Program-made: the position numbers and the translations under genes
Shown here: positions 28,455-36,867 of the stretch, in pieces
Numbering within the stretch: the first letter of the stretch is position 1
Layout of the letters: every line of letters begins with the position of its first letter
Source of the DNA: Hohaiivirga grylli
GTDB taxonomy: Bacteria; Pseudomonadota; Alphaproteobacteria; Rhizobiales; Beijerinckiaceae
NCBI RefSeq assembly: GCF_039655745.1
Contig: NZ_JBBYXI010000003.1
Coordinates: forward strand, 1-64,000
Direction: 5' to 3'
DNA: 64,000 nucleotides
Notes under the pieces: generated by a model
The model's input: only the letters and a program-made list of their open reading frames with translations
Databases searched by the model: none
What the model was told of the DNA's origin: nothing

Positions 28455-28490
28455 CCGGGCGGGTTTTAAGGGTCCCCGTAGTCAGCCCGG
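28455..28490 (+). other. GC-rich hairpin in the leader of the Gdx-type exporter gene
   Basis: CCGGGC (28455-28460) pairs with GCCCGG (28485-28490) around a 24-base loop containing further G and C runs. It ends 23 bases before the exporter ATG. Guanidine riboswitches often precede this gene family, but I do not see the conserved elements of classes I, II or III here, so the class is left open. Confidence 0.35.
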
Positions 28491-28513
28491 AGGCGATGCG
28501 AAAGGTACGTTAC

Positions 28514-28828
28514 ATGGCTTGGGTACTTCTGACCTTTGCTGGAATTCTTGAAATCGTCTGGGCATTCTTCATGAAACAATCCCACGGTTTCACAAAACTG
28601 GGCCCTTCCGTCATTACCATCGTTGCCATGATTGCCAGCTTCGCGCTGCTTTCCATGTCAATGAAAACCCTGCCACTCGGTACAGCCTATACCATTTGGA
28701 CTGGCATCGGCGCGGTAGGGGCCTTCATCGTCGGCCTGATGTTTCTGGGCGAGCCGGCTAATACAATGCGCATTATCGCAGCTGTCCTGATTGTCAGCGG
28801 TTTGGTCATGATGAAGCTGTCTTCGTGA
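28514..28828 (+). CDS. gdx: SMR exporter, Gdx/SugE type (guanidinium exporter)
   Basis: This 104-aa protein with four transmembrane helices has the subfamily features of guanidinium exporters. The helix-1 glutamate lies in AGILEIVWAFFMKQSHGFT, followed by PSVITIVAMIASFALL, then PLGTAYTIWTGIGAVGAFIVG. Family members expel guanidinium in exchange for protons. ATG 28514 has AAAGG nine bases upstream and gives normal length; the frame is open to 28496. It is distinct from the MdtJI-type pair at 1,584-2,263. Confidence 0.9.
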   Translation: MAWVLLTFAGILEIVWAFFMKQSHGFTKLGPSVITIVAMIASFALLSMSMKTLPLGTAYTIWTGIGAVGAFIVGLMFLGEPANTMRIIAAVLIVSGLVMMKLSS

Positions 28829-29023
28829 AATGGTTGCAGATAGCTACAAGAATGCCACATCATTAATGCGGCAAATAATAAATTCTTAGTCAATTTGAAG
28901 AATATTTGATCAAAATGACTACTGAGTTGAGAGTGGATAATATAAAAATAATAATTGAAACAAATAAATATAAACAGTAATTTTATAATCGTATTTTTCT
29001 GTTTTGAGAAAAAGGATAAACTT

Positions 29024-29596
29024 ATGGGTCTGATGGTTCACTCGTTGAGTAACATACCAGATTCCACTAATAGAGATTATTGGATATATATATTGGATTA
29101 TGGTTGGAAAGAACCATTAAGTGAAACCTTAAAAGATAATTTCTTTAAGATGGCAGAAGAAGCATCTGCAAATAGTGCTGTTATTATCCGAGGTGTTGGA
29201 TGTCATTTTGAGAATGAAGTTTTATCATGGCATCATATTAACAATAAAAGTACAAAAAATATACTTCCTGCAATACTCATAACCAACAGACATCCAAGAT
29301 ATTTTATGGAAAATTCACGTTGGCATAATTGTAATAATAGAATTCATGATGATGAAATGAATATGATACTTATTCCTCTTAATAAGGTATGTGACACACC
29401 AACTGATGTTGTTAATTTAATTAAATCTATTTTTTCTGATATTTACGATAAAACTGCCATTTCAAAATTTAGAATTATTGAAAGAATAGATAGAAGAACC
29501 CCCGGTTCACTTGCAGATGCTATTATTGTAAAGCCAACTTTTATGGGAGTTGGTATTGATTTGATGAGTCTTTTTTCATATTTTAAGAAGAAATAA
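29024..29596 (+). CDS. Hypothetical protein, AT-rich orphan
   Basis: I do not recognise this 190-aa protein. It has no signal peptide or clear membrane segment and reads as a soluble alpha/beta protein (ILDYGW, SAVIIRGVG, LPAILITNRHP, MILIPLNKV). The ATG at 29024 follows AAGGA by seven bases; the frame extends to 28955 without such a site. Base composition is much more AT-rich than the neighbouring genes. It is convergent with another AT-rich orphan near tRNA-Glu, suggesting foreign origin. Confidence 0.72.
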   Translation: MGLMVHSLSNIPDSTNRDYWIYILDYGWKEPLSETLKDNFFKMAEEASANSAVIIRGVGCHFENEVLSWHHINNKSTKNILPAILITNRHPRYFMENSRWHNCNNRIHDDEMNMILIPLNKVCDTPTDVVNLIKSIFSDIYDKTAISKFRIIERIDRRTPGSLADAIIVKPTFMGVGIDLMSLFSYFKKK

Positions 29597-29652
29597 ATCT
29601 TATATATTTTCTGTAAAGCTTTTCAATACTAACCTCTATTTGTCTAGTTATG

Positions 29653-29904
29653 TCATATATTTTTTTGTTCGTTTTCTGTTGTGAAAAAACATTCCTCAAT
29701 CTTAATTAATAAACGTAATAATTTTTCAAATTCAATTTTTATCGATTCTGCAAAAATCGAATGTTGAATAATTTCAAACTGATTTTTAATTTCTAGGAAG
29801 GCGGTTTGAAATGTTTGACCTGAAAGATATGTAGCACAACTCCGCATCCGTTGAATGCGTTCTAGAAGTGTTATATTAATCGGTTTTTGATATTCAATTG
29901 CCAT
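29653..29904 (-). CDS. Hypothetical small helical protein
   Basis: I do not recognise this 83-aa protein. It looks almost wholly alpha-helical with heptad-like spacing of I, L and F, and has no signal or membrane segment. AAGG lies about ten bases before the ATG. It is AT-rich like the convergent 190-aa orphan and ends 57 bases from it; its start is about 155 bases from tRNA-Glu. It could be a product of the same transferred segment. Confidence 0.6.
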   Translation of the reverse strand: MAIEYQKPINITLLERIQRMRSCATYLSGQTFQTAFLEIKNQFEIIQHSIFAESIKIEFEKLLRLLIKIEECFFTTENEQKNI

Positions 29905-30060
29905 TGTTCTGTTACCTTGCCTATTCGGCTCTTATTTTTCTTTAAAATCTTGCAATCTTGCTAGATATTTTGAAAAAGTGCCACTTAAAATATTATATTA
30001 TATAGGCAAATGAGGTTGTTTGGCAGAGGCTATAACTAAGAATCTTAAAGGCGGAAAATC

Positions 30061-30136
30061 TGGCGCTCCCTAGGGGACTCGAACCCCTGTTTCTGCCGTG
30101 AGAGGGCAGCGTCCTAGACCGCTAGACGAAGGGAGC
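30061..30136 (-). tRNA. tRNA-Glu (CTC)
   Basis: This is a 76-nt cloverleaf on the minus strand: acceptor GCTCCCT/AGGGAGC, anticodon stem CTGCC/GGCAG with loop CTCTCAC (anticodon CTC), T arm with GGTTCGAGTCC, and encoded CCA. It reads GAG codons. Its 3' end faces the AT-rich orphan genes, a typical site for integration of mobile DNA, but I see no att repeat. Confidence 0.96.
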
Positions 30137-30299
30137 GTTGGGGGTGGTATATCGGTCATTCTGCTTCACAGCAAGCCTCAAGATCAGATAAATTCTGTTT
30201 TTTTAGCTGGAACTCTCTGGTGCTTGTGCCACAAGCGTTTGCACAATGGCGTGATTGCGGGTATCGAACTACTTGAAATGAGCCAGTGGAGTAACAGGC

Positions 30300-31337
30300 G
30301 TGAGTGAGAGTGAAGTCAGGGAAGTTCAGATTGCCGAGGATGAAGCCGTAGAGCGGCTTGATCGTGCCTTGGCGAAAGCTCTGCCTGATATGTCTCGTAA
30401 TCGTTTGCAGGGGCTGATTAAGGATGGGCAGGTTACAATTGATGGCGCTGTTGTGGCTGACACGAAGCGTAAGGTTGGCCCGGGTGCTGTTATCTCACTT
30501 ATCATCCCACCGACTGTTGCTGCGGAGCCTGTCAGTGAAAACATTCCGCTTAATGTGATTTATGAAGACGATGAGCTGATTGTCATTGATAAGCAGGCCG
30601 GGCTTGTTGTACATCCGGCTGCTGGTCATGAAACCGGCACTCTGGTCAATGCGCTGATCAACCATTGTGGGGAAAGCCTTTCTGGTATTGGCGGAGTTAA
30701 ACGTCCGGGCATTGTCCATCGTCTTGATAAAGACACCACTGGCTTGATGGTTGTGGCAAAAACTGACCGTGCCCATCAGGGCCTTGCCGCACAATTTGCT
30801 GATCATGGTCGTACCGGACCGCTTGAACGTTCGTATCTTGCTCTTGTCTGGGGGGCTCCTGATCGTAAAAAAGGAACGATTGATGCGCCACTGGCCCGTT
30901 CACCGCATAACCGTGAGAAGATAGCGGTTGTCCGTCAATGGCATCAGTCACAGAATGATGGTGAGGAAGAAGAGCGCAGTCGCGGACGCTTTGCCATAAC
31001 GCATTATAGTGTCGAGCAGACGTTTAATGATGGGCAGGAGCAGCCGTTTGTTGCACTGGTACGCTGTACGTTAGAGACAGGCCGCACACACCAGATCAGG
31101 GTACATATGTCCCATATCGGGCACCCGCTTCTGGGGGATATGACTTATGGAGCTGGCTTTTTGACTAAGATCAGTAAATTGCGGCCTGAAACCCGTGAGG
31201 CTTTGGAGACATTAGGCAGGCAGGCACTTCATGCGGCTGTTCTTGGGTTTGAACACCCCGTAACAGGTGAAGTCATGTACTTTGAAAGTGCGATCCCTGA
31301 CGATATGCAACGCGTCGTTAAATGCCTGCAGAAATAA
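30300..31337 (+). CDS. rluD: 23S rRNA pseudouridine synthase, RluD type
   Basis: This 345-aa protein has an N-terminal S4 RNA-binding domain (about 15-75: RLDRALAKALPDMSRNRLQGLIKDGQVTI-type) and the RluA/RluD catalytic domain with the active-site aspartate in HRLDKDTTGLMVVAK (about residue 143). LETGRTHQIRVHMSHIGHPLLGD follows. It modifies uridines in helix 69 of 23S rRNA, which aids ribosome assembly. It starts with GTG. In many alphaproteobacteria rluD is followed by rpoH; here it is not. Confidence 0.93.
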   Translation: MSESEVREVQIAEDEAVERLDRALAKALPDMSRNRLQGLIKDGQVTIDGAVVADTKRKVGPGAVISLIIPPTVAAEPVSENIPLNVIYEDDELIVIDKQAGLVVHPAAGHETGTLVNALINHCGESLSGIGGVKRPGIVHRLDKDTTGLMVVAKTDRAHQGLAAQFADHGRTGPLERSYLALVWGAPDRKKGTIDAPLARSPHNREKIAVVRQWHQSQNDGEEEERSRGRFAITHYSVEQTFNDGQEQPFVALVRCTLETGRTHQIRVHMSHIGHPLLGDMTYGAGFLTKISKLRPETREALETLGRQALHAAVLGFEHPVTGEVMYFESAIPDDMQRVVKCLQK

Positions 31338-31345
31338 TTTCTGCA
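31327..31345 (+). repeat. Inverted repeat centred on the rluD stop codon
   Basis: TGCAGAAA (31327-31334) and TTTCTGCA (31338-31345) flank the TAA stop as a three-base loop. It may act as a 3' mRNA-stabilising hairpin; there is no T run, so it is not a classical terminator. Confidence 0.45.
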
Positions 31346-31569
31346 TGAATATTCAAAAGTATAGATTTGCGCATAACCTTCTTCTTTGATTCTTATCGGG
31401 AATTTCCTCTGCGGCATCTTTTTTTTACTTCTCCCCGAGCTTGTTGTGAGAATAATTTTCTGTTCCTTCTATACTAAAGTATAAGAATTAAGGCTTTAAA
31501 AAACCTAGTAAAACTGCTCGCGTGGGTATTTTTCAGTGTGAGAAAAATATAAGTTCGCCGACTTGGTTT

Positions 31570-31588
31570 GAGGGGTGAAATCCCCCTC
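31570..31588 (+). other. Hairpin in the GntP permease leader
   Basis: GAGGGG (31570-31575) pairs with CCCCTC (31583-31588) around a short loop, 43 bases before the permease ATG. No T run follows. The rest of the interval from 31,346 to 31,630 is AT-rich and shows no gene or recognised riboswitch. Confidence 0.4.
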
Positions 31589-31630
31589 AGGTACATTTTC
31601 AAAAACCTACCTCATCTCTGGGGGGAGAAC

Positions 31631-33025
31631 ATGGATTTCATTATCGTATTGGCCGCACTCGGCTTCCTTATGCTTGCGGCCTACCGTGGCTATAGCGTCA
31701 TTCTTATGGCGCCTGTTGCTGCTCTTGGTGCTGTTCTGCTGACATCGCCATCATCTGTTGCGCCGATGTTCAGTGACACCTTTATGGGTGCAATGGTCAA
31801 CTTCGTGAAGAACTACTTCCCGGTCTTCTTGCTCGGTGCCGTTTTTGGTAAACTGATTGAGCTGTCCGGCTTCTCAAAGTCCATCGTTGCGGCAGTTATC
31901 AAGTGGATTGGTGCAGATCGCGCCATTCTGGTGATTGTTATTGTCTGCGCACTTCTGACTTATGGTGGCGTTTCACTGTTCGTTGTTGTGTTTGCCGTTT
32001 ATCCATTTGCTTCTGAGCTGTTCCGTCAGAACAGCATTCCAAAGCACCTGATTCCGGGCGTTGTGGCACTTGGTGCATTCTCGTTTACGATGGATGCTCT
32101 GCCAGGCACACCGCAGATTCAGAATATCATTCCAACAACCTTCTTTGGCACGACCACATGGGCCGCTCCTATCCTTGGTGTTGTTGGTACGTTGTTCGTT
32201 CTGGTTGTCGGTATTTCCTACCTTAACTGGCGCCGTATTTCGTGTGTTGCCAAGGGTGAAGGTTATGCCACTGGTCCGCTTGTGAATGAGCCGGAGCCTG
32301 TTGATACAGCTGATCTGCCAAACCCAATTCTGTCAATTACACCGCTCTTCCTGATTGGTATCGTCAACTTTGTTCTGACGCGTATGATCCCGGTCTGGTA
32401 CGGCGAGAGCCACACGGTTTCAATGCCGGGTATGAAGGCCCCGCTGGTCACCAAGATTTCCAGCGTTGTTGGTATCTGGGCTGTTGAAGGTGCATTGCTT
32501 ACAGGTATCATCTTCATTGTTATCTTTGCATGGAAAACCATCAGCAAGAAGATTGCCGATGGCAGCAAGCAGGCTGTTGCAGGTGCGATGCTGGCTGGTC
32601 TGAATACGGCATCCGAATATGGTTTTGGTGCGGTGATTGCGACCCTTGCAGGCTTCAGCGTCGTGAAGGATATGCTGGCTGGCATTCCAAACCCACTCGT
32701 TAATGCGGCTGTCAGTGTTTCGACCCTTGCAGGTGTTACCGGTTCTGCATCAGGTGGTATGAGTATTGCGCTTGCAGCTCTTGGCGAGCAGTTCATTGCA
32801 GCCTGTAATGCGGCTGGTATTCCGATGGAAGTTCTGCACCGCGTTGTCGCTATGGCATCTGGCGGTATGGATACACTGCCTCATAACGGTGCGGTGATTA
32901 CGGTTCTGGCTGTGACGGGGCTCACACACAAAGAATCCTATAAGGATATCTTTGCTGTGACAGTCATTAAAACCCTTGCTGTTTTCTTCGTGATCGGCTT
33001 CTACTATACGACTGGTCTTGTATAA
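31631..33025 (+). CDS. GntP-family permease, probable 3-hydroxybutyrate importer
   Basis: This 464-aa protein has about twelve hydrophobic segments and the GntP/CitM-type fold (LLGAVFGKLIELSGFSKSIV, DALPGTPQIQNIIPTTFFGTTTWAAP, SASGGMSIALAALG, GGMDTLPHNGAVITVL). GntP proteins import gluconate or other hydroxy acids. Pairing with bdhA downstream, common in bacteria, points to 3-hydroxybutyrate. ATG 31631 has GGGGAG upstream; the frame extends to 31568 but without a better site. Confidence 0.87.
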   Translation: MDFIIVLAALGFLMLAAYRGYSVILMAPVAALGAVLLTSPSSVAPMFSDTFMGAMVNFVKNYFPVFLLGAVFGKLIELSGFSKSIVAAVIKWIGADRAILVIVIVCALLTYGGVSLFVVVFAVYPFASELFRQNSIPKHLIPGVVALGAFSFTMDALPGTPQIQNIIPTTFFGTTTWAAPILGVVGTLFVLVVGISYLNWRRISCVAKGEGYATGPLVNEPEPVDTADLPNPILSITPLFLIGIVNFVLTRMIPVWYGESHTVSMPGMKAPLVTKISSVVGIWAVEGALLTGIIFIVIFAWKTISKKIADGSKQAVAGAMLAGLNTASEYGFGAVIATLAGFSVVKDMLAGIPNPLVNAAVSVSTLAGVTGSASGGMSIALAALGEQFIAACNAAGIPMEVLHRVVAMASGGMDTLPHNGAVITVLAVTGLTHKESYKDIFAVTVIKTLAVFFVIGFYYTTGLV

Positions 33026-33035
33026 GAATACAAAA

Positions 33036-33060
33036 AATACCCCGCCAAGTGCGGGGTATT
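33036..33060 (+). other. Strong hairpin between GntP permease gene and bdhA
   Basis: AATACCCCGC (33036-33045) and GCGGGGTATT (33051-33060) form a 10-bp stem with a 5-base loop. The following sequence is GCAAATAAAG, without a T run, so partial termination or protection of the upstream mRNA end is more likely than full termination. Confidence 0.6.
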
Positions 33061-33082
33061 GCAAATAAAGAGAAGTTCTAAC

Positions 33083-33104
33083 TTGTTGGCCATCGTGCCA
33101 ACAA
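33083..33104 (+). promoter_or_regulatory. Inverted repeat just upstream of the bdhA ribosome site
   Basis: TTGTTGGC (33083-33090) and GCCAACAA (33097-33104) are perfect partners with a 6-base centre. The bdhA ribosome site AAGGAG follows at once. It could be an operator for a local regulator or a leader hairpin controlling access to the site. Confidence 0.45.
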
Positions 33105-33119
33105 CAAGGAGTACATAAA

Positions 33120-33896
33120 ATGTCGCTAAAAGGAAAAGTCGCGCTTGTTACCGGCTCTACTAGCGGTATCGGTCTTGGCATTGCAGAGACTCTTGCCAAA
33201 GAGGGGGCCACCATTATCGTTAACGGTTTTGGTGATCACGATGCTGCAGTTGCCGCTGTAAAAAAAGCTGGCGCACCAAAGGTTGGTTATCATGGTGCAG
33301 ACCTTTCAAAGCCTTCCGAAATTGAAGATATGATCGCCTATGCTGATAAGGAATTCGGTGGTGTTGATATTCTCGTCAATAATGCTGGCATTCAGTATGT
33401 GGCCAATGTTGAAGACTTTCCGATTGAGCGTTGGGATTCCATCATCTCTCTGAATCTTTCGTCCTGCTTCCATACAATCCGTATGGCACTGCCAGATATG
33501 AAGAAAAAGAACTGGGGCCGCATTATTAATATTGCTTCAGCCCATGGTCTTGTTGGTTCTGTCCAGAAGAGTGCCTATGTTGCAGCCAAGCACGGTGTTG
33601 TTGGCCTGACAAAGGTTGTTGCTCTGGAATCTGCTCGTACAGGTGTGACCTGTAACGCAATCTGCCCAGGCTGGGTTCTGACACCATTGGTTCAGAAGCA
33701 GATCGAAGCCAAGGCACAGGCACAGGGTATTACGGTTGAAGAAGCCAGCCATGATCTGGTTGCAGAAAAGCACCCATCCGGCGCTTTCGTTCGTCCTGAA
33801 GATCTCGGTGGTCTTGCTGTCTTCCTTTGCAGCCCGGCTGGTGATCAGGTCCGTGGCGTTGCCTGGAACATGGATGGTGGCTGGGTTGCCCAATAA
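33120..33896 (+). CDS. bdhA: 3-hydroxybutyrate dehydrogenase
   Basis: This 258-aa classical SDR oxidises (R)-3-hydroxybutyrate to acetoacetate with NAD+. It shows VTGSTSGIGLGIAE, NNAGIQ, the catalytic serine region NIASAHGLVGS, YVAAKHG (YxxxK) and the family-typical CPGWVLTPLVQKQIE. The C-terminus GVAWNMDGGWVAQ is characteristic of BdhA. It follows the GntP permease, which together suggests uptake and use of 3-hydroxybutyrate or turnover of polyhydroxybutyrate. Confidence 0.94.
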   Translation: MSLKGKVALVTGSTSGIGLGIAETLAKEGATIIVNGFGDHDAAVAAVKKAGAPKVGYHGADLSKPSEIEDMIAYADKEFGGVDILVNNAGIQYVANVEDFPIERWDSIISLNLSSCFHTIRMALPDMKKKNWGRIINIASAHGLVGSVQKSAYVAAKHGVVGLTKVVALESARTGVTCNAICPGWVLTPLVQKQIEAKAQAQGITVEEASHDLVAEKHPSGAFVRPEDLGGLAVFLCSPAGDQVRGVAWNMDGGWVAQ

Positions 33897-33920
33897 GCAA
33901 CCTGTGTCCATAAAAAGAAG

Positions 33921-33950
33921 AGGCCTCCATTTGGAGGCCTTTTTTGTTTT
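33921..33950. terminator. Bidirectional terminator between bdhA and spoVR
   Basis: AGGCCTCC (33921-33928) and GGAGGCCT (33933-33940) form a stem with T runs on the plus-strand side (TTTTTTGTTTT) and T-rich sequence on the minus side. It can stop both convergent units. Confidence 0.9.
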
Positions 33951-35487
33951 AAAGGAATGTTGGTCGTGGATGCGCCGTGAACTCTCCTAATGTAACGCCA
34001 CTGACTGAACTGACCTCTTTTAACTGCACATCATAACCCCAAATATCAGCTAGATGCTGGAGCACGGCCTGCGTTCCATTCTCTTCAAGGTATGCCCCCT
34101 GAAGAGTGCTGTGGTGCAGTATCAGACGACGGTCGCCAGCCAGATCTACGTCAACGACTTTGATGTCCGGGTCTTGCCAACCGATGTCATATTGACGGGA
34201 GAGAGTGCGGCGGATCATTCTGTAGCCACGTTCATTATGAATGGCATCGACAGAAATTTCAGGCTCATCAGAATCTTCAGTGATCTGGAAGAGCTTAAAC
34301 TTCCTGATCAGGTGTGGGCTGAGATATTGCGCAATGAAGCTCTCGTCCCTGTAGTTTGCCCATATGTCTTTCAGGACAGCCATTTCATCGCCGGTTCCGG
34401 CAATCTCCGGAAACCATGCTTTATCTTCCTCAGTTGGCTCTTTGCAGATACGTTCAATGTCCTGCATCATGGCAAAGCCAAGCGCATAAGGGTTGAAGCC
34501 ATTAAAAGCCGGATGCTCAAAGCCCGGTTGAGCAATGACATTTGTGTGAGACTGCAAGACCTCAAGGAAAGAGCCATCCGATATCTGACCCTTTTCATGC
34601 AGCCGTGTCAGAATACGATAATGACAATATGTTGCGCAGCCTTCATTCATAACCTTTGTCTGGCGCTGCGGATAGAAATACTGCGCAATCTGGCGAATAA
34701 TCCGTAGAATTTCACGCTGCCATGGCTGGAGACGGGGGGCTGTCTTCTCAAGGAAGTACAGAATATTCTCTTGTGGCAGCTCCAGCAAGGCCATCCTCTG
34801 GCTGAGGCCAACATCTTTGACTGGCTGCTTGTCGTCATTATAGACGGTTGTGCGCCACAGGTCATTGTATATGGCTTCCTGATGGGCGATACGCTCCTGC
34901 TCCCGGCGTTGCTCAGATAAAAGATCAGGCTGTTTACGTCTGGGTGAGCGATGGATACCGTGCGCCATCAGGGCGTGGGCCGCATCCAGTAGCTTCTCGA
35001 CACGCTGCGGGCCATACCGCTCTTCACATTGTGAAATGAATTTTTTAGCAAACTCCAGATAGGGCAGAATACCTTCAGCATCTGTCCATTGCTTGAACAG
35101 GTAGTTGTTTTTGAAAAAGTGGTTATGGCCAAATGCAGCATGGGCAATAACCAGAGTCTGCATTGTGGTTGTGTTTTCCTCCATCAGGTAGCTGATGCAG
35201 GGATTTGAATTGATAACAATCTCATAGGCGAGCCCCATCAAACCGCGCCGATAATTGGCTTCACTGGCTGTGAAATGCTTGCCAAAGGACCAGTGTTTAT
35301 AAAAGAGGGGCATGCCTGTGGAAGCATAGGCATCCAGCATCTGCTCAGATGTGATAATTTCAATCTGATTGGGGTAAATATCCAGCTTCAGTTCACCAAG
35401 AGCAATCTCGGCAACGGCATCATGAATGCGCTGGATTGTTTGAAAATCCCAATCCGGACTATGGAAGAGGAGACGGTCAGCAGTCAT
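33949..35487 (-). CDS. SpoVR family protein
   Basis: This 512-aa protein matches the SpoVR/YcgB family from end to end (WDFQTIQRIHDAVAEIA, YKHWSFGKHF, LAYEIVINSNPCISYLMEENT, HAAFGHNHFFKNNYLF, MNEGCATYCHY). The role is unclear: in Bacillus it affects spore cortex, and in Gram-negatives it is co-expressed with PrkA and YeaH under stress. It is the last gene of the prkA-yeaH-spoVR operon, 15 bases after yeaH. Confidence 0.94.
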   Translation of the reverse strand: MTADRLLFHSPDWDFQTIQRIHDAVAEIALGELKLDIYPNQIEIITSEQMLDAYASTGMPLFYKHWSFGKHFTASEANYRRGLMGLAYEIVINSNPCISYLMEENTTTMQTLVIAHAAFGHNHFFKNNYLFKQWTDAEGILPYLEFAKKFISQCEERYGPQRVEKLLDAAHALMAHGIHRSPRRKQPDLLSEQRREQERIAHQEAIYNDLWRTTVYNDDKQPVKDVGLSQRMALLELPQENILYFLEKTAPRLQPWQREILRIIRQIAQYFYPQRQTKVMNEGCATYCHYRILTRLHEKGQISDGSFLEVLQSHTNVIAQPGFEHPAFNGFNPYALGFAMMQDIERICKEPTEEDKAWFPEIAGTGDEMAVLKDIWANYRDESFIAQYLSPHLIRKFKLFQITEDSDEPEISVDAIHNERGYRMIRRTLSRQYDIGWQDPDIKVVDVDLAGDRRLILHHSTLQGAYLEENGTQAVLQHLADIWGYDVQLKEVSSVSGVTLGEFTAHPRPTFL

Positions 35488-35502
35488 GGCGCGGGCCTCC
35501 GG

Positions 35503-36798
35503 TCAGGTCTGCTTTTCCGTACTCATCCCGCGTTTGAGGAAGAGATCACGGAAAACAGGATAGATATCATTCGGGTTTGAAACGCGGCGCATAGCCAGAT
35601 TGCTGGCATAGGGAACCAGCTCAGTAAAACTACGCCACAGACTTGTCTGATGATCGTAGACCGTCGCCATCTCTAAAGGCTCTGAAACCTCGATGTAAGA
35701 GAAGTGCTGGCAGTTTGGTAGTATTTGCGCCAGTGTTTCCAATGTGGAGACATGATCTCCCGGTGAGTTGTCACCGTCTGATGCCTGAGCGGCATAAATA
35801 TTCCAGTCACTTGGGGCATAACGTTCGGCGATAATCTCCCGCATTTTCACCAGGGCCGATGAAACAATTGTGCCACCTGTTTCTGTTGAACGGAAAAATG
35901 TCTCTTCATCAACCTCACTTGCCTCATGTGTGTGGCGAATGAAAACAATATCGACGTTGTCATAGCGGCGGCTCAGGAAGATATAGAGCAGCATGAAGAA
36001 CCTTTTGGCGAGGTCTTTCATATGTTCTGTCATGGAACCGGAAACGTCCATGATGCAGAACATGACAGCCTGCGCCATAGGTTTGGGAAAGCTTTCAAAG
36101 CGCCGGTAACGCAGATCAATCGGGTCAATATACGGAATTCTGAGGCTTCTGAGTTTAAGGGCCTCATAGTTTTCCCGTAGTTTTGCCAAAAGATCATACT
36201 GGCCGTTTGCTTCAGCCTCGTTGATTTGTGTTTCCAGTGCCTCCAGCTCTCCACTGGTTGGCCTTCTCAGGGCTAGGCGGCGTGACATGGCATTCCGCAT
36301 GGTTCTGGCAATAGCAAGCCGTGAAGGTGAGCCATCAGTTGCATATCCGGCACGCCGGGGGGCTTCCGAGGCAATCATTGCAACACGCTGCTTTTCCATA
36401 TCCGGAAGTTCAAGATCATCCAGAAACAGATCAAGGAATTCTTCCTTGGTGAGAATAAAGCGGAAGCTGTCTTCACCCTCACCATCAGGTGAACCTTCTG
36501 AGCCAGAGCCTCCCGCACCACCCTGCGGACGAGGAATGGTATCTCCTTCGACATAACGTCGGTTATCCGGCAGAACAACTGAACGTGAGCCTGAGTTGGA
36601 TTTCTTCTGGAAGGAGGGCTCCCTTATACCATCTGTTGGGATATCAATCTCTGCCTCTGCTTCAAGGTTACGGATTTTACGTTCCTTGGAGAGGTCATGA
36701 ACCGCCTTTTGCACTTCGCTCCGGATGCGTCTCAGAAAACGCTGCCGGTTTGGAAGGCTCTTGCCGCTGGAATTGAGGCGGCGATCAATAATGTACAT
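35503..36798 (-). CDS. yeaH: YeaH/YhbH family protein (DUF444)
   Basis: This 431-aa protein of the UPF0229/DUF444 family starts with YIIDRRLNSSGKSLPNRQRFLRR-type sequence. It has a low-complexity charged and Gly/Ser-rich middle (GGAGGSGSEGSPDGEGED). The C-terminal half looks like a von Willebrand A-type domain with the MIDAS-like DVSGSM and VFIRHTHEASEVDEE. It works with PrkA and SpoVR in an unknown stress pathway. ATG 36798 has AAGGAGAGG upstream; an upstream in-frame start at 36834 is less likely. Confidence 0.94.
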   Translation of the reverse strand: MYIIDRRLNSSGKSLPNRQRFLRRIRSEVQKAVHDLSKERKIRNLEAEAEIDIPTDGIREPSFQKKSNSGSRSVVLPDNRRYVEGDTIPRPQGGAGGSGSEGSPDGEGEDSFRFILTKEEFLDLFLDDLELPDMEKQRVAMIASEAPRRAGYATDGSPSRLAIARTMRNAMSRRLALRRPTSGELEALETQINEAEANGQYDLLAKLRENYEALKLRSLRIPYIDPIDLRYRRFESFPKPMAQAVMFCIMDVSGSMTEHMKDLAKRFFMLLYIFLSRRYDNVDIVFIRHTHEASEVDEETFFRSTETGGTIVSSALVKMREIIAERYAPSDWNIYAAQASDGDNSPGDHVSTLETLAQILPNCQHFSYIEVSEPLEMATVYDHQTSLWRSFTELVPYASNLAMRRVSNPNDIYPVFRDLFLKRGMSTEKQT

Positions 36799-36867
36799 GC
36801 TGCCTCTCCTTAATCTTCTTATGATATCGCCCAAAACGGGCGATATCTGTTTTCATCGCGGCTCCAG

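Noticed and set aside
28441..28513. Guanidine riboswitch in front of gdx
   Set aside because: No ykkC-type conserved core, no pair of ACGR-loop hairpins and no class III pseudoknot pattern could be seen; only a plain hairpin remains.
30098..30307. Open frame of 69 codons over tRNA-Glu
   Set aside because: It overlaps the tRNA gene on the other strand and has no ribosome site or family features.
36375..36776. Frames on both strands within the yeaH low-complexity region
   Set aside because: They are shadows of the Gly/Ser/Glu-rich stretch of yeaH, without start signals or family features.
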